DNA from: Solirubrobacterales bacterium
GTDB lineage: Bacteria > Actinomycetota > Thermoleophilia > Solirubrobacterales > 70-9
Assembly: GCA_030835185.1 (NCBI GenBank)
Contig: JAUQWL010000156.1
Coordinates: 1 to 20,593 of the forward strand
DNA length: 20,593 nt
Reading direction: 5' to 3'
Part shown: piece by piece, positions 13,186 to 20,437 of the stretch
Layout: each line of letters starts with the position of its first letter
Position numbering within the stretch: the stretch's first letter is position 1
The notes under the pieces: generated by a model
Database searches by the model: none
What the model was told of the DNA's origin: nothing
Seen by the model: the letters and a program-made list of their open reading frames with translations, nothing else
Program-made: the position numbers and the translations under genes

Positions 13186-14063
13186 GCATCTTCATCGATC
13201 GGGCTGCGGCGCTCGTCAACGGGCGCCGCAGCCAGGTCTGCCTCGGCCTGGATCCCGATCCGGCCGAGATCCCCGAGGTGATTGGGAGGGGTTCCTTTTC
13301 TTCACCGTCCGAAGCTGCGGGGGCCGCGGTCGAGGAGCACTGTCTCCGACTGATCGAGCTTGCCGGTCCGGCCTGCGTTGCCATAAAACCGCAACTCGCC
13401 TGCTTCGAGCGCCTCGGCTGGCCCGGTTGGCGGGCGCTCGGGACCGTTTGTTCGGCTGCCCGCGAGGCCGGATTGCTGGTCCTGGTCGACGGCAAAAGGG
13501 GTGATGTGCCGGTTTCGGCCCGGGCCTACGGCCAGGCGATGGTCGGTGAGACACCCACTCCCCGGGGACCCGTGCGAGGGCTGGATGCCGATGCATTCAC
13601 CGCGAACCCGTTGCTCGGTGCCGATTCGCTCGAGCCTCTGGTGGCGGCCGCCGAGGCGGCGGACGCCGGCGTGTTCGCTCTGGTCCGGACCAGCAATCCC
13701 GGAGCCGCCGACATTCAGGACCTCGATACCCCGGACGGACCCGTACACGAGCGGCTTGCCGCTCTTGTCGACTCCTTCTCCGACCGGCTGGCCGGGTCGG
13801 ACGGCAGGCTGAGCGGAATGGGCGCAGTGGTCGGTGCGACAGCGCCCGAACGTATCGACCGGTTGCGCTCGCTGATGCCGCGGGCGATGATGTTGATTCC
13901 CGGTGTAGGCGCGCAGGGTGGGCGACCCGAGGATCTCGGAGCGGCGTTTGTGCCGGGTCGTGCCGGAGCACTGGTGGCCGCATCCCGCTCGATCGCCGGC
14001 GCCGACGATCCGGGAGAGGCGGCCGAGGAGCTCCGCGATTCACTCTGGCGGGTTTCGGGGTAG
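13182..14063 (+). CDS. pyrF: orotidine 5'-phosphate decarboxylase, type 2, probable CTG start
   Basis: A TIM-barrel enzyme that converts OMP to UMP, the last step of pyrimidine synthesis. The first ATG/GTG/TTG in frame is the GTG at 13278, but that would remove the first strand, SQVCLGLDPDP (17-27), whose aspartate is essential. Reading back in frame, CTG at 13182 gives MSIFIDRAAALV (12 residues), the usual opening of type 2 PyrF (compare 'MSFADRL...'), and CTGA overlaps the HU stop exactly as other genes here overlap (ATGA, GTGA, TTGA). With this start the protein has 293 residues, with D24, K69 (AIKPQ) and D103-x-K105-x-x-D108 (DGKRGD) as the catalytic set. The enzyme call is firm. The start codon is inferred. 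Confidence 0.88.
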   Translation: MSIFIDRAAALVNGRRSQVCLGLDPDPAEIPEVIGRGSFSSPSEAAGAAVEEHCLRLIELAGPACVAIKPQLACFERLGWPGWRALGTVCSAAREAGLLVLVDGKRGDVPVSARAYGQAMVGETPTPRGPVRGLDADAFTANPLLGADSLEPLVAAAEAADAGVFALVRTSNPGAADIQDLDTPDGPVHERLAALVDSFSDRLAGSDGRLSGMGAVVGATAPERIDRLRSLMPRAMMLIPGVGAQGGRPEDLGAAFVPGRAGALVAASRSIAGADDPGEAAEELRDSLWRVSG

Positions 14064-14110
14064 ATCCATTGCTTCCGGTCTACGGCCGGGACCCGGGTAC
14101 CGTGCGACTG

Positions 14111-14116
14111 TACGAT
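14111..14116 (+). promoter_or_regulatory. candidate -10 box for the LysM-dacF-pfkB string
   Basis: TACGAT fits TANNNT and lies 32 bases before the LysM ATG (14149), in the 85-base gap after pyrF. No good -35 box is seen. Confidence 0.35.
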
Positions 14117-14148
14117 GACGCGGGCCTGCGCCCTGAAGCCTCTCCACC

Positions 14149-14469
14149 ATGAACAGGAAGAACTCGATCACAGCCCGGATTCTCGCCGCCGTCGCACTGC
14201 TCGGCGCGGTCGTGGTGGTCATTGTCGCGGTCAACTCCTCGACGGGAGGCGACAGCCCGACGGTGGAGAAGTCGGGCAAGGGCGCGAAGCCCGAGAAGAA
14301 GAGCGGCGGTTCGGGTGAGACCCGGAAGAAGGTCTACGAGGTCCAGGAAGGCGACACGCTCACGGCGATTGCCCGCAAGAACGGCGTCTCGGTGATCCGG
14401 ATCGAGTCGCTCAACCCGGATCTCGATCCGCAGGCTCTCATACCCGGTCAGAAGCTGAAGCTTCGTTGA
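14149..14469 (+). CDS. membrane-anchored LysM peptidoglycan-binding protein
   Basis: A 106-residue protein with a short basic start, one membrane segment (about 10-28, ILAAVALLGAVVVVIVAV), a Lys/Gly-rich spacer (30-60) and a single LysM domain at the C-terminus (61-106; VYEVQEGDTLTAIARKNGVS, with ESLNPDLDPQALIPGQKLKL). LysM binds N-acetylglucosamine of peptidoglycan, so the domain should sit outside the membrane on the wall. It overlaps the D,D-carboxypeptidase gene next to it (TTGA), which suggests the two act together on the wall. ATG start at 14149 without a strong Shine-Dalgarno. It is small for a LysM protein but complete. Confidence 0.9.
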   Translation: MNRKNSITARILAAVALLGAVVVVIVAVNSSTGGDSPTVEKSGKGAKPEKKSGGSGETRKKVYEVQEGDTLTAIARKNGVSVIRIESLNPDLDPQALIPGQKLKLR

Positions 14470-15704
14470 AGCTCCTCACCTGCTGTCTGGCAGTGGTAGT
14501 GGGCCTGATCGCCGGGCCGGCGACGGTTTCAGCTGCCGCAGCAGCCACGGAGTCCCCTCCCGGAATCGAAGCGAAATCCTGGTCTCTGATCGACGCCCGC
14601 ACTGGAGACAACCTCGCCGGAAAGGCTGTCAACCGGCGCTTGCCCATGGCGAGCACGACCAAGATGATGACCGCCTACCTCGCCCTCAGGATGCTGCCCA
14701 TGAACGAAGCCGTCCGGGCGGCAGAGTACCGGGCGATCCCCGGCGAATCACTGATGGGACTGGAGGCCGGCCAGAAGGTTTCCGTACGCGATCTGCTGTA
14801 CGGGCTGATCATGTTGAGCGGGAACGACGCTGCGGTGACCCTCGCACAGGCGGTGTCGGGCACCGTGCCCCGGTTCACCGGACTGATGAACCGCACCGCG
14901 AGATGGTTGGGACTGCGCAACACCAGCTACGAGAATCCGGTCGGACTCGACGGTCCGGACCAGTACTCCAGTGCCGGCGATCTGGTCAGACTCGGCCGGG
15001 TGTTGATGGCGATGCCGAGGTTCCGCCCGATCGCCGCGGCGAGGACTGCGACTCTCCGGAGTTACAACCCGCCGATCGAGATCGAGACCGGCAACGAGTT
15101 CGTTCGCGACAATCCCTGGGCCATCGGGATAAAGACCGGACACACTCTGAAAGCCGGCTACGTTCTCGCTTCCGACGGGAGGCGGCGGGCGACCGAGTTG
15201 ATCGCGTCCGTGATGGGTGCCGCCAGCGAGACCGCACGGGACGCGGAAACGGTGGAACTCCTCGACTACGGCTTCTCGCTTTACGACAAACGGGTCCCGA
15301 TCCGTACCAAAAGGCCCGTCGCCCGTGTACCCGTCCGGTTCGAAGACAGGGATCTTCCGGTGACCTCGCCCCGGTCGATCAGGATCGGCGTCAGGGAGGG
15401 GGAGAGCCTTGAACTGTCGACCGACCTGCCGGAAGAGGTCGAGGGTCCGATCCGAAAAGGGGAGCGCATCGGCAGCGCGACCGTCCGCCTCGACGGCGAA
15501 GTGGTCGGGCGGGCACCACTGCTTTCGGGCCGCAAAGTGGCAGAGCCCGGGATCTTCGACAGAGCTGTCGAGGCGGTCACCTCGAACCGGGTCTACATCC
15601 TCATCGGCCTGTCCGCAATACTTGTCCTGCTGCTGCTGTACCGGCGGCACAAGGAGCGTGAGATGAGGACGAGGTTGGCGAGAGCAGGCAGGAGGCGCAG
15701 ATGA
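14466..15704 (+). CDS. D-alanyl-D-alanine carboxypeptidase (PBP5/DacF family)
   Basis: A 412-residue penicillin-binding protein of low molecular mass that removes the last D-Ala from peptidoglycan stem peptides. It has a signal peptide (1-about 27, ending VSAAAAA), then the three active-site motifs: S63-T-T-K66, S118-G-N120 and K223-T-G225. A second, beta-rich domain follows (about 285-365), and the C-terminus has a membrane segment (about 372-393, YILIGLSAILVLLLLY) and a basic tail, so it is anchored with the catalytic domain outside. The TTG start at 14466 overlaps the LysM stop (TTGA); the next gene starts in its stop (ATGA). The wall substrate is known for the family. Confidence 0.93.
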   Translation: MKLLTCCLAVVVGLIAGPATVSAAAAATESPPGIEAKSWSLIDARTGDNLAGKAVNRRLPMASTTKMMTAYLALRMLPMNEAVRAAEYRAIPGESLMGLEAGQKVSVRDLLYGLIMLSGNDAAVTLAQAVSGTVPRFTGLMNRTARWLGLRNTSYENPVGLDGPDQYSSAGDLVRLGRVLMAMPRFRPIAAARTATLRSYNPPIEIETGNEFVRDNPWAIGIKTGHTLKAGYVLASDGRRRATELIASVMGAASETARDAETVELLDYGFSLYDKRVPIRTKRPVARVPVRFEDRDLPVTSPRSIRIGVREGESLELSTDLPEEVEGPIRKGERIGSATVRLDGEVVGRAPLLSGRKVAEPGIFDRAVEAVTSNRVYILIGLSAILVLLLLYRRHKEREMRTRLARAGRRRR

Positions 15705-16657
15705 TTATTTCGGTGACGCTCAACGCGGCAATGGACCGGACGGTCGCCGTACCCAACTTCCGTCAGGGACACCGCCATCGCTCGGTCGAGAGCCGGACCG
15801 TGCCGGGTGGGAAGGGCATCAACGTAGCTCGGGCGCTGGGTCTTCTCGGCCGGCCGGTGATTGCGACCGGGCTGGTCGGCGGCTCGAATGGCGACTGGAT
15901 CGTCCGCCAGCTCTCCAGAGAGAGCATGCTCACCGACTTCATCCGGATCTCGGAGGAAAGCCGGATCAACCTCGCAGTGATCGATCCGACCTCGGGCGAG
16001 CAGACCGAGATCAACGAGCGCGGCCCGAGCGTCCAGCCCGACGAACTCGGCTCGTTCGTCGAACGACTCGAATATCTGGCCGCCGGTGCGGGGCTCTGCG
16101 TGATCGCCGGAAGCCTCCCGCCGGGCGTCGACATCGACTTCTACGCAACACTCGTCGCCACCCTCAGAGCAAGGGACATCCCGGTGCTGCTCGATTCAGA
16201 AGGCGAGGCGATGTCGGCCGGAATGCGGGCCGGCCCGACCATGGTCACTCCGAACAAGCTGGAGGCCGAGGAGCTGATCGGCCACGAGTTCGACACCGAC
16301 GACGATCTCCACGGCGTACTCTGCGAGCTGATCGACATGGGTCCGGAGCAGGCGGCGATAACCCTGCCGGAAGGCTGCGTCGCGATGGTCGGCGAAGGCG
16401 CCGGGCAGCGCATGCTCGAGGTAAGGATCGACCCGCTGGAGCCGATCTCTACCGTGGGATCGGGCGACGCGTTCGCCGCCGGTTACATCGCCGCGCTCTA
16501 TGACGGCATGTCTCCGGAGATGTGTCTTTCCTACGGTGTCGCCTGCGGCGCCGAGGCCACGCAGCACCTCGGAGCCGGCCGCGTGGACCGCTCCCGGGCC
16601 GAGAGCCTGCTCGACAGCGTCGAGGTCCGCAAGGTTGAGGCCCCCGCAGGCGTCTGA
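15701..16657 (+). CDS. PfkB-family sugar kinase, FruK/LacC type (1-phosphofructokinase-like)
   Basis: A 318-residue ribokinase-fold kinase. The N-terminus IISVTLNAAMDRTVAVPNF and GGKGINVARAL (36-46) are typical of hexose-phosphate kinases of the FruK/LacC group, as are AGSLPPGV, TPNKLEAEEL (183-192) and the anion hole GSGDAFAAG with the catalytic base D256. Fructose 1-phosphate or tagatose 6-phosphate is the expected substrate; the sequence does not separate them, and no PTS fructose genes are nearby. The ATG overlaps the carboxypeptidase stop (ATGA), so a sugar kinase is translated with cell-wall genes. Precursor supply for the wall is a possible reason. Confidence 0.85.
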   Translation: MIISVTLNAAMDRTVAVPNFRQGHRHRSVESRTVPGGKGINVARALGLLGRPVIATGLVGGSNGDWIVRQLSRESMLTDFIRISEESRINLAVIDPTSGEQTEINERGPSVQPDELGSFVERLEYLAAGAGLCVIAGSLPPGVDIDFYATLVATLRARDIPVLLDSEGEAMSAGMRAGPTMVTPNKLEAEELIGHEFDTDDDLHGVLCELIDMGPEQAAITLPEGCVAMVGEGAGQRMLEVRIDPLEPISTVGSGDAFAAGYIAALYDGMSPEMCLSYGVACGAEATQHLGAGRVDRSRAESLLDSVEVRKVEAPAGV

Positions 16658-16693
16658 GGTCCGTTGCGGGTTCGTCGGCGGGTCTGCCGAGGG

Positions 16694-16709
16694 CCGGAGA
16701 CGGCTCCGG
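16694..16709 (+). terminator. possible stem-loop after the pfkB-like gene
   Basis: CCGGAG-ACGG-CTCCGG, a 6-base stem with a 4-base loop, lies 36 bases after the kinase stop and 14 bases before the guaB3 -10 box. Weak, with no U-run. Confidence 0.3.
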
Positions 16710-16722
16710 AGGCCGGCCCGAC

Positions 16723-16728
16723 TAGAAT
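16723..16728 (+). promoter_or_regulatory. candidate -10 box for guaB3-guaA
   Basis: TAGAAT differs from TATAAT by one base and sits 54 bases upstream of the guaB3 start. The -35 position (about 16700-16705) has no good match. Confidence 0.4.
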
Positions 16729-16771
16729 CGTCCGACGGGGGCCGTAGCCTGTCCCTTTCAACCGCAGCCCT

Positions 16772-16777
16772 GGAGGA
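16772..16777 (+). promoter_or_regulatory. Shine-Dalgarno deciding the TTG start of guaB3
   Basis: GGAGGA ends 5 bases before TTG at 16783. No ATG or GTG in frame is close, and the family N-terminus follows directly, so the TTG start is well supported. Confidence 0.7.
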
Positions 16778-16782
16778 CCTAA

Positions 16783-17988
16783 TTGGAAATTGAGATCGGC
16801 CGAGGCAAGAAGGGCCGACGCGCCTACGGGTTCGACGATGTGGCGATCGTGCCCTCCCGTCGCACCCGGGACCCTGACGACATTGACATCAGCTGGACGC
16901 TGGGTCCGTACCGCTTCGACCTGCCTCTGGTCGCCTCCGCGATGGACGGCGTGGTCAGCCCGGAGACGGCCGTGCTCACCCACAGGCTGGGTGGCCTCGG
17001 GGTACTCAACCTCGAAGGTATCTGGACCCGCTTCGAAGACGCCGAAGAACAGCTCGAGCTGGTCTCGAAGGCCCCCAGGGACGAAGCGACCGCGCTGATG
17101 CAGCGGATCTACGAGACCCCGGTCAAGCCCGAACTGATTGCCCGGCGGATCTCCGAGATCAAGGCGGCAGGAGCGGTTGTCTGCGGCTCCCTGACGCCGC
17201 AGAAGGTGCGCGAGCACTACGAGGTCGCGGTCGAGGCCGGACTCGACATCCTGGTGATCCAGGGCACCGTGATCTCGGCCGAGCACGTCTCGAGCACGGT
17301 TGAGCCGCTCAACCTGAAGGAGTTCATCGACGAGGTTCCCGTCCCGACCGTCGTCGGCGGCTGTGCCTCGTATTCGACCGGTCTCCACCTGATGAGGACC
17401 GGTGCCGTCGGCGTCCTGGTCGGCGTCGGACCCGGCGCGGCCTGCACGACCCGCGGCGTCCTCGGGATAGGCGTGCCCCAGGCGACCGCGATCGCCGACG
17501 TGGCGGCCGCCCGTTCGCAGCACATGCTGGAGACCGGTGAGTACGTAAACGTGATCGGTGACGGCGGCATGCGCACCGGCGGCGACATCTCCAAGGCGAT
17601 CGCCTGCGGTGCCGACGCGGTCATGATCGGCTCGCCCCTGGCCCGGGCCAAAGAAGCCCCCGGACGTGGCTACCACTGGGGCATGGCGACTTTCCACTCG
17701 TCGCTGCCCCGCGGGACCCGCGTCGCCACCGTTCAGGACGGAACCATGGAGGAGATACTGCTCGGCCCGGCCCACGAGAACGACGGCACCTTCAACCTGA
17801 TGGGTGCGCTGCGGACCTCGATGGCCACCTGTGGCTACGAGGACATCCGTTCCTTCCAGAGGGCGGAGGTCATGGTTGCTCCGGCGCTGATGAGCGAAGG
17901 CAAGAAGCTGCAGAACGAGCAGTCGGTCGGTATGGGCTCCAACGGCCGTGCCGCCGTATCGGCGGGCGTCGGGGTGGCCGACGACTGA
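16783..17988 (+). CDS. guaB3: GuaB3-family IMP dehydrogenase (CBS-less)
   Basis: A 401-residue TIM-barrel protein of the IMP dehydrogenase/GMP reductase family, GuaB3 branch. GFDDVAIVPSRRTRDP (16-31), LVASAMDGVVSP (49-60), the catalytic loop GPGAACTTRGVLGIGVPQ with C221, and DGGMRTGGDISKAIACGADAVMIGSPLA (260-287) are the conserved elements. The CBS pair of ordinary GuaB is missing, as usual for this branch. Such proteins were long called 'IMP dehydrogenase-related', and a cyanobacterial member has been shown to be a true IMPDH, making XMP from IMP. guaA, the next step, lies just downstream, which supports that activity here. The TTG start has a good Shine-Dalgarno. A regular guaB may exist elsewhere. 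Confidence 0.92.
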   Translation: MEIEIGRGKKGRRAYGFDDVAIVPSRRTRDPDDIDISWTLGPYRFDLPLVASAMDGVVSPETAVLTHRLGGLGVLNLEGIWTRFEDAEEQLELVSKAPRDEATALMQRIYETPVKPELIARRISEIKAAGAVVCGSLTPQKVREHYEVAVEAGLDILVIQGTVISAEHVSSTVEPLNLKEFIDEVPVPTVVGGCASYSTGLHLMRTGAVGVLVGVGPGAACTTRGVLGIGVPQATAIADVAAARSQHMLETGEYVNVIGDGGMRTGGDISKAIACGADAVMIGSPLARAKEAPGRGYHWGMATFHSSLPRGTRVATVQDGTMEEILLGPAHENDGTFNLMGALRTSMATCGYEDIRSFQRAEVMVAPALMSEGKKLQNEQSVGMGSNGRAAVSAGVGVADD

Positions 17989-17990
17989 AG

Positions 17991-18155
17991 ATGGCCAGTT
18001 CCCGGTTCATCGACGCCCGGATGGCGCACCCGATACGACACATCTCTTCGTCGCCCGCGTCCCTGCCTGCCACCAGCGAGCAGGGCGGCGGACTCCCTGG
18101 TCTGCTTGATCGGGTGCGCCCCCGGACGCACGACCATCGAGAATCGCCCATCTGA
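17991..18155 (+). CDS. possible 54-codon ORF filling the guaB3-guaA gap
   Basis: An ATG two bases after the guaB3 stop opens a frame of 54 codons (start MASSRFIDARMAHPIRH) whose TGA overlaps the guaA ATG by one base (TGATG). Exact filling of the gap would suit a translated coupling or leader ORF. Against it, there is no Shine-Dalgarno, the residues look like no known family, and its third-position GC (41 of 54, about 76%) looks lower than in the neighbouring genes. It may be chance in a GC-rich genome. If it is not translated, this gap of 166 bases holds nothing else I can name. Confidence 0.25.
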   Translation: MASSRFIDARMAHPIRHISSSPASLPATSEQGGGLPGLLDRVRPRTHDHRESPI

Positions 18156-19702
18156 TGTCGGTTGCGACAACCGAGGAAGTCCTGGTCCTCGACTTCGGGG
18201 GCCAGTACTCCCAGCTCATCGCCCGCCGCATCCGGGAATGCGGCGTTTTTGCCGAATTGATGCCGGCCACAACCTCGGTCGAGAAGATTCTCGGGCGCAA
18301 TCCGAAGGCCCTGGTGCTCTCCGGGGGTCCGGCATCGGTCCACGATCCGGGAGCACCTTCGTTCCCGGAGAAGCTGCTCGACCTGCACATGCCGATCCTC
18401 GGCATCTGTTACGGGATGCAGGCGATGACCAATGCTCTCGGTGGCGATGTGCGGGTCGCCGAAAAGGGCGAATTCGGCCGGACGGATCTGATGGTCGTCG
18501 GCGACGGCGGCACCCTGCTCGGAGGGCTTCCGCGCGAGCAGACCTGCTGGATGAGCCACCGCGACTCGGTCTACGAAGCACCGGACGGCTTCACTGCGAT
18601 CGCCGCCTCGCCCGGCTCCCCGGTCGCCGCTCTGGAAAACCACGAAAGCGGCCTTTACGGAATCCAGTTCCACCCGGAGGTCGTCCACACCCCGTTCGGC
18701 ACCGAGGTACTGAACCGCTTCCTGCGTGAAGTGGCCGGCTGCGTCGAGCAGTGGAGTCCGGCTTCGGTCGTCGCCGAGCAGGTCGCGGCCATCCGCGAGC
18801 AGGTCGGCGACAGCAAGGTGATCTGCGGCCTGTCCGGAGGCGTCGACTCGTCGGTCGCGGCCAAGCTGGTCCACGAGGCGATCGGGGACAAGCTCACCTG
18901 CGTCTTCGTCGACCATGGCCTGATGCGCTCGAACGAAGGCGACGAAGTGGTCGATGCCTTCGAGCATTTCGGCGTCCCCCTGGTCGTGGTGGACGCCGAG
19001 CAGCGCTTCCTCGAAAAGCTCGCCGGGGTAACCGATCCCGAAACCAAGCGCAAGATCATCGGCTCCGAATTCATCCGGGTCTTCGAAGAGGAGGCGCTGA
19101 AGATCGAGGACGTCGCCTACCTGGTTCAGGGCACCCTGTACTCGGACGTGATCGAGTCCGGCGGCAGCGACCACGCGGCGACGATCAAGTCCCACCACAA
19201 CGTCGGCGGCCTGCCCGACGACCTCGAGTTCGAACTGGTCGAGCCGCTGCGCATGCTGTTCAAGGACGAGGTCCGCGCCGTCGGCACCGAACTCGGCCTG
19301 CCCGACAGCATGGTCTGGCGCCAGCCGTTCCCCGGACCCGGCCTCGGAATCCGGATTGTCGGCGGCGAGGTCAACAGGGAGCGCCTCGACATCCTGCGTA
19401 CCGCCGACGCCATCCTCCAGGAGGAGATCCGGGCCGGCGAACTCTACCGTGAGCTCTGGCAGTCCTTCTGCGTGCTGCCGGCGATCCGATCGGTCGGCGT
19501 CCAGGGTGACGAACGCACCTACGCCTACCCGATCATCATCCGCGCGGTCACCTCCGAGGACGCGATGACTGCCGACTGGGCCCGGCTGCCTTACGACCTG
19601 CTTGAACGGGTCTCCAGTCGCATCATCAACGAGATCGCCGGTGTGAACCGGGTCGCGCTCGACATCACGTCGAAGCCGCCCGGCACCATCGAGTGGGAGT
19701 AG
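18155..19702 (+). CDS. guaA: GMP synthase (glutamine-hydrolysing)
   Basis: A 515-residue two-domain enzyme that aminates XMP to GMP. The N-terminal class I glutamine amidotransferase (8-195) has the triad C85 (GICYGMQ), H173 and E175 (FHPEV). The ATP pyrophosphatase domain carries the P-loop SGGVDSS (227-233). The dimerisation domain ends with ITSKPPGTIEWE, the invariant C-terminus of GuaA. Length is standard and no key residue is missing. It follows guaB3, so the pair makes GMP from IMP. The ATG at 18155 is the likely start, as homology begins at residue 8. No separate promoter is obvious in the gap upstream. Confidence 0.97.
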   Translation: MSVATTEEVLVLDFGGQYSQLIARRIRECGVFAELMPATTSVEKILGRNPKALVLSGGPASVHDPGAPSFPEKLLDLHMPILGICYGMQAMTNALGGDVRVAEKGEFGRTDLMVVGDGGTLLGGLPREQTCWMSHRDSVYEAPDGFTAIAASPGSPVAALENHESGLYGIQFHPEVVHTPFGTEVLNRFLREVAGCVEQWSPASVVAEQVAAIREQVGDSKVICGLSGGVDSSVAAKLVHEAIGDKLTCVFVDHGLMRSNEGDEVVDAFEHFGVPLVVVDAEQRFLEKLAGVTDPETKRKIIGSEFIRVFEEEALKIEDVAYLVQGTLYSDVIESGGSDHAATIKSHHNVGGLPDDLEFELVEPLRMLFKDEVRAVGTELGLPDSMVWRQPFPGPGLGIRIVGGEVNRERLDILRTADAILQEEIRAGELYRELWQSFCVLPAIRSVGVQGDERTYAYPIIIRAVTSEDAMTADWARLPYDLLERVSSRIINEIAGVNRVALDITSKPPGTIEWE

Positions 19703-19722
19703 CCTGAAGCGACGCCCGCGGG

Positions 19723-19731
19723 TGGTACGAT
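19723..19731 (+). promoter_or_regulatory. extended -10 of a probable leaderless vapB promoter
   Basis: TG-G-TACGAT combines the TGn extension with TANNNT and ends 6 bases before the antitoxin ATG (19738). Transcription would start at the A of ATG, so the mRNA would be leaderless. A weak -35 (CTGAAG, 19704-19709) lies 16 bases upstream. No Shine-Dalgarno precedes the ATG, which agrees. Confidence 0.55.
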
Positions 19732-19737
19732 GCGGGC

Positions 19738-20031
19738 ATGTCCCACAAAACGGCAACATCCCGCAAGGGAAACACGGTGGTCCTTGGTGATCGCGGCCGC
19801 ATCGTGCTCCCGGCCGACCTGCGAAAGAGGCTCGGCCTCAAGCCCGGGAGCAAGTTCGCGATCGATACGGAAGAGGACGGATCGATCCGGCTGCGTCCAT
19901 ATGCGGCGATCGCCCAAGCCACCGTCGGGATGTATGCGCATCTGGCCCCGGAGGGCGTTTCGATGGTTGACGAACTGATCGCGGAACGGCGTCGGGAGGC
20001 CAGACTCGAGGAAGAACGCTACAGCGGCTGA
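19738..20031 (+). CDS. vapB: AbrB-type antitoxin (VapB-like)
   Basis: A 97-residue protein with an N-terminal SpoVT-AbrB swapped-hairpin DNA-binding domain (about 12-54; VVLGDRGRIVLPADLRKRLG is its core, followed by LKPGSKFAI) and a C-terminal helical arm (about 60-97; IAERRREARLEEERYSG) expected to wrap the toxin. It should neutralise the adjacent PIN toxin and repress its own promoter. It is one base upstream of the toxin gene, in the usual order. The ATG at 19738 lies just downstream of an extended -10 box, so the mRNA is likely leaderless. Confidence 0.88.
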   Translation: MSHKTATSRKGNTVVLGDRGRIVLPADLRKRLGLKPGSKFAIDTEEDGSIRLRPYAAIAQATVGMYAHLAPEGVSMVDELIAERRREARLEEERYSG

Positions 20032-20032
20032 A

Positions 20033-20437
20033 GTGGTCGAGGAACTTGTACTGGACGCATCGGCTCTGCTCGCCCACCTGCAGCAGGAGCCAGGTCACGA
20101 GAAGGTTCGAGAAGGGTTGGCCGGCGGAGCAGTCATCTCCTCGGTGAACCTCTCAGAAGTCCTGGATGTGCTTTCGCGCGGAGGGGGAGAGCCGGGTGAA
20201 TTCGCCCACGAGATGGGCCGGTCCAACGTCCTCCACGCGGCGTTGCTGGTCGAGGAATTCACCTTCGACGATTCGGTGGAGGCAGCCCGGCTCAGACCGC
20301 TGACCCGTCACCTTGGGCTCTCGCTTGCCGACCGCGCATGTCTTGCGCTTGCCCTGAGAATGGAGTTCCCGGTCCTGACTGCCGACAAGGCCTGGTCGAC
20401 GCTCGACATCGGAGTAGAAGTCCGCCCGATCCGCTGA
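20033..20437 (+). CDS. vapC: PIN-domain ribonuclease toxin (VapC-like)
   Basis: A 134-residue PIN domain. The acidic site residues are D8 (VLDASALLA), E42 (NLSEVLDVL), D100 (SLADRACLAL) and D118 (LTADKAW), the normal set for Mg-dependent RNA cleavage by VapC toxins. The family cuts tRNA or rRNA and halts translation; the target here is unknown. The start is a GTG at 20033, one base after the antitoxin stop. Length matches VapC. Activity is inferred from intact residues. It also could be a stabilisation module of the surrounding chromosome. Confidence 0.9.
   Translation: MVEELVLDASALLAHLQQEPGHEKVREGLAGGAVISSVNLSEVLDVLSRGGGEPGEFAHEMGRSNVLHAALLVEEFTFDDSVEAARLRPLTRHLGLSLADRACLALALRMEFPVLTADKAWSTLDIGVEVRPIR

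Noticed and set aside
16531..17775. A 414-codon minus-strand frame opposite guaB3
   Set aside because: guaB3 is certain on the plus strand, and this frame lacks any recognisable motif or ribosome-binding site.
17989..18154. A possible tRNA or riboswitch upstream of guaA
   Set aside because: I could not form a cloverleaf or a recognised purine or other riboswitch core. The gap is better explained as spacer or a small ORF.
17870..19759. A 629-codon open frame on the minus strand opposite guaA
   Set aside because: It overlaps a certain guaA and the end of guaB3 and has no family match. Long antisense frames are expected opposite GC-rich codons.
19738..20437. vapBC as a sign of a genomic island
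   Set aside because: No integrase, tRNA target, direct repeats or shift in composition accompany it, so it is treated as a chromosomal pair.
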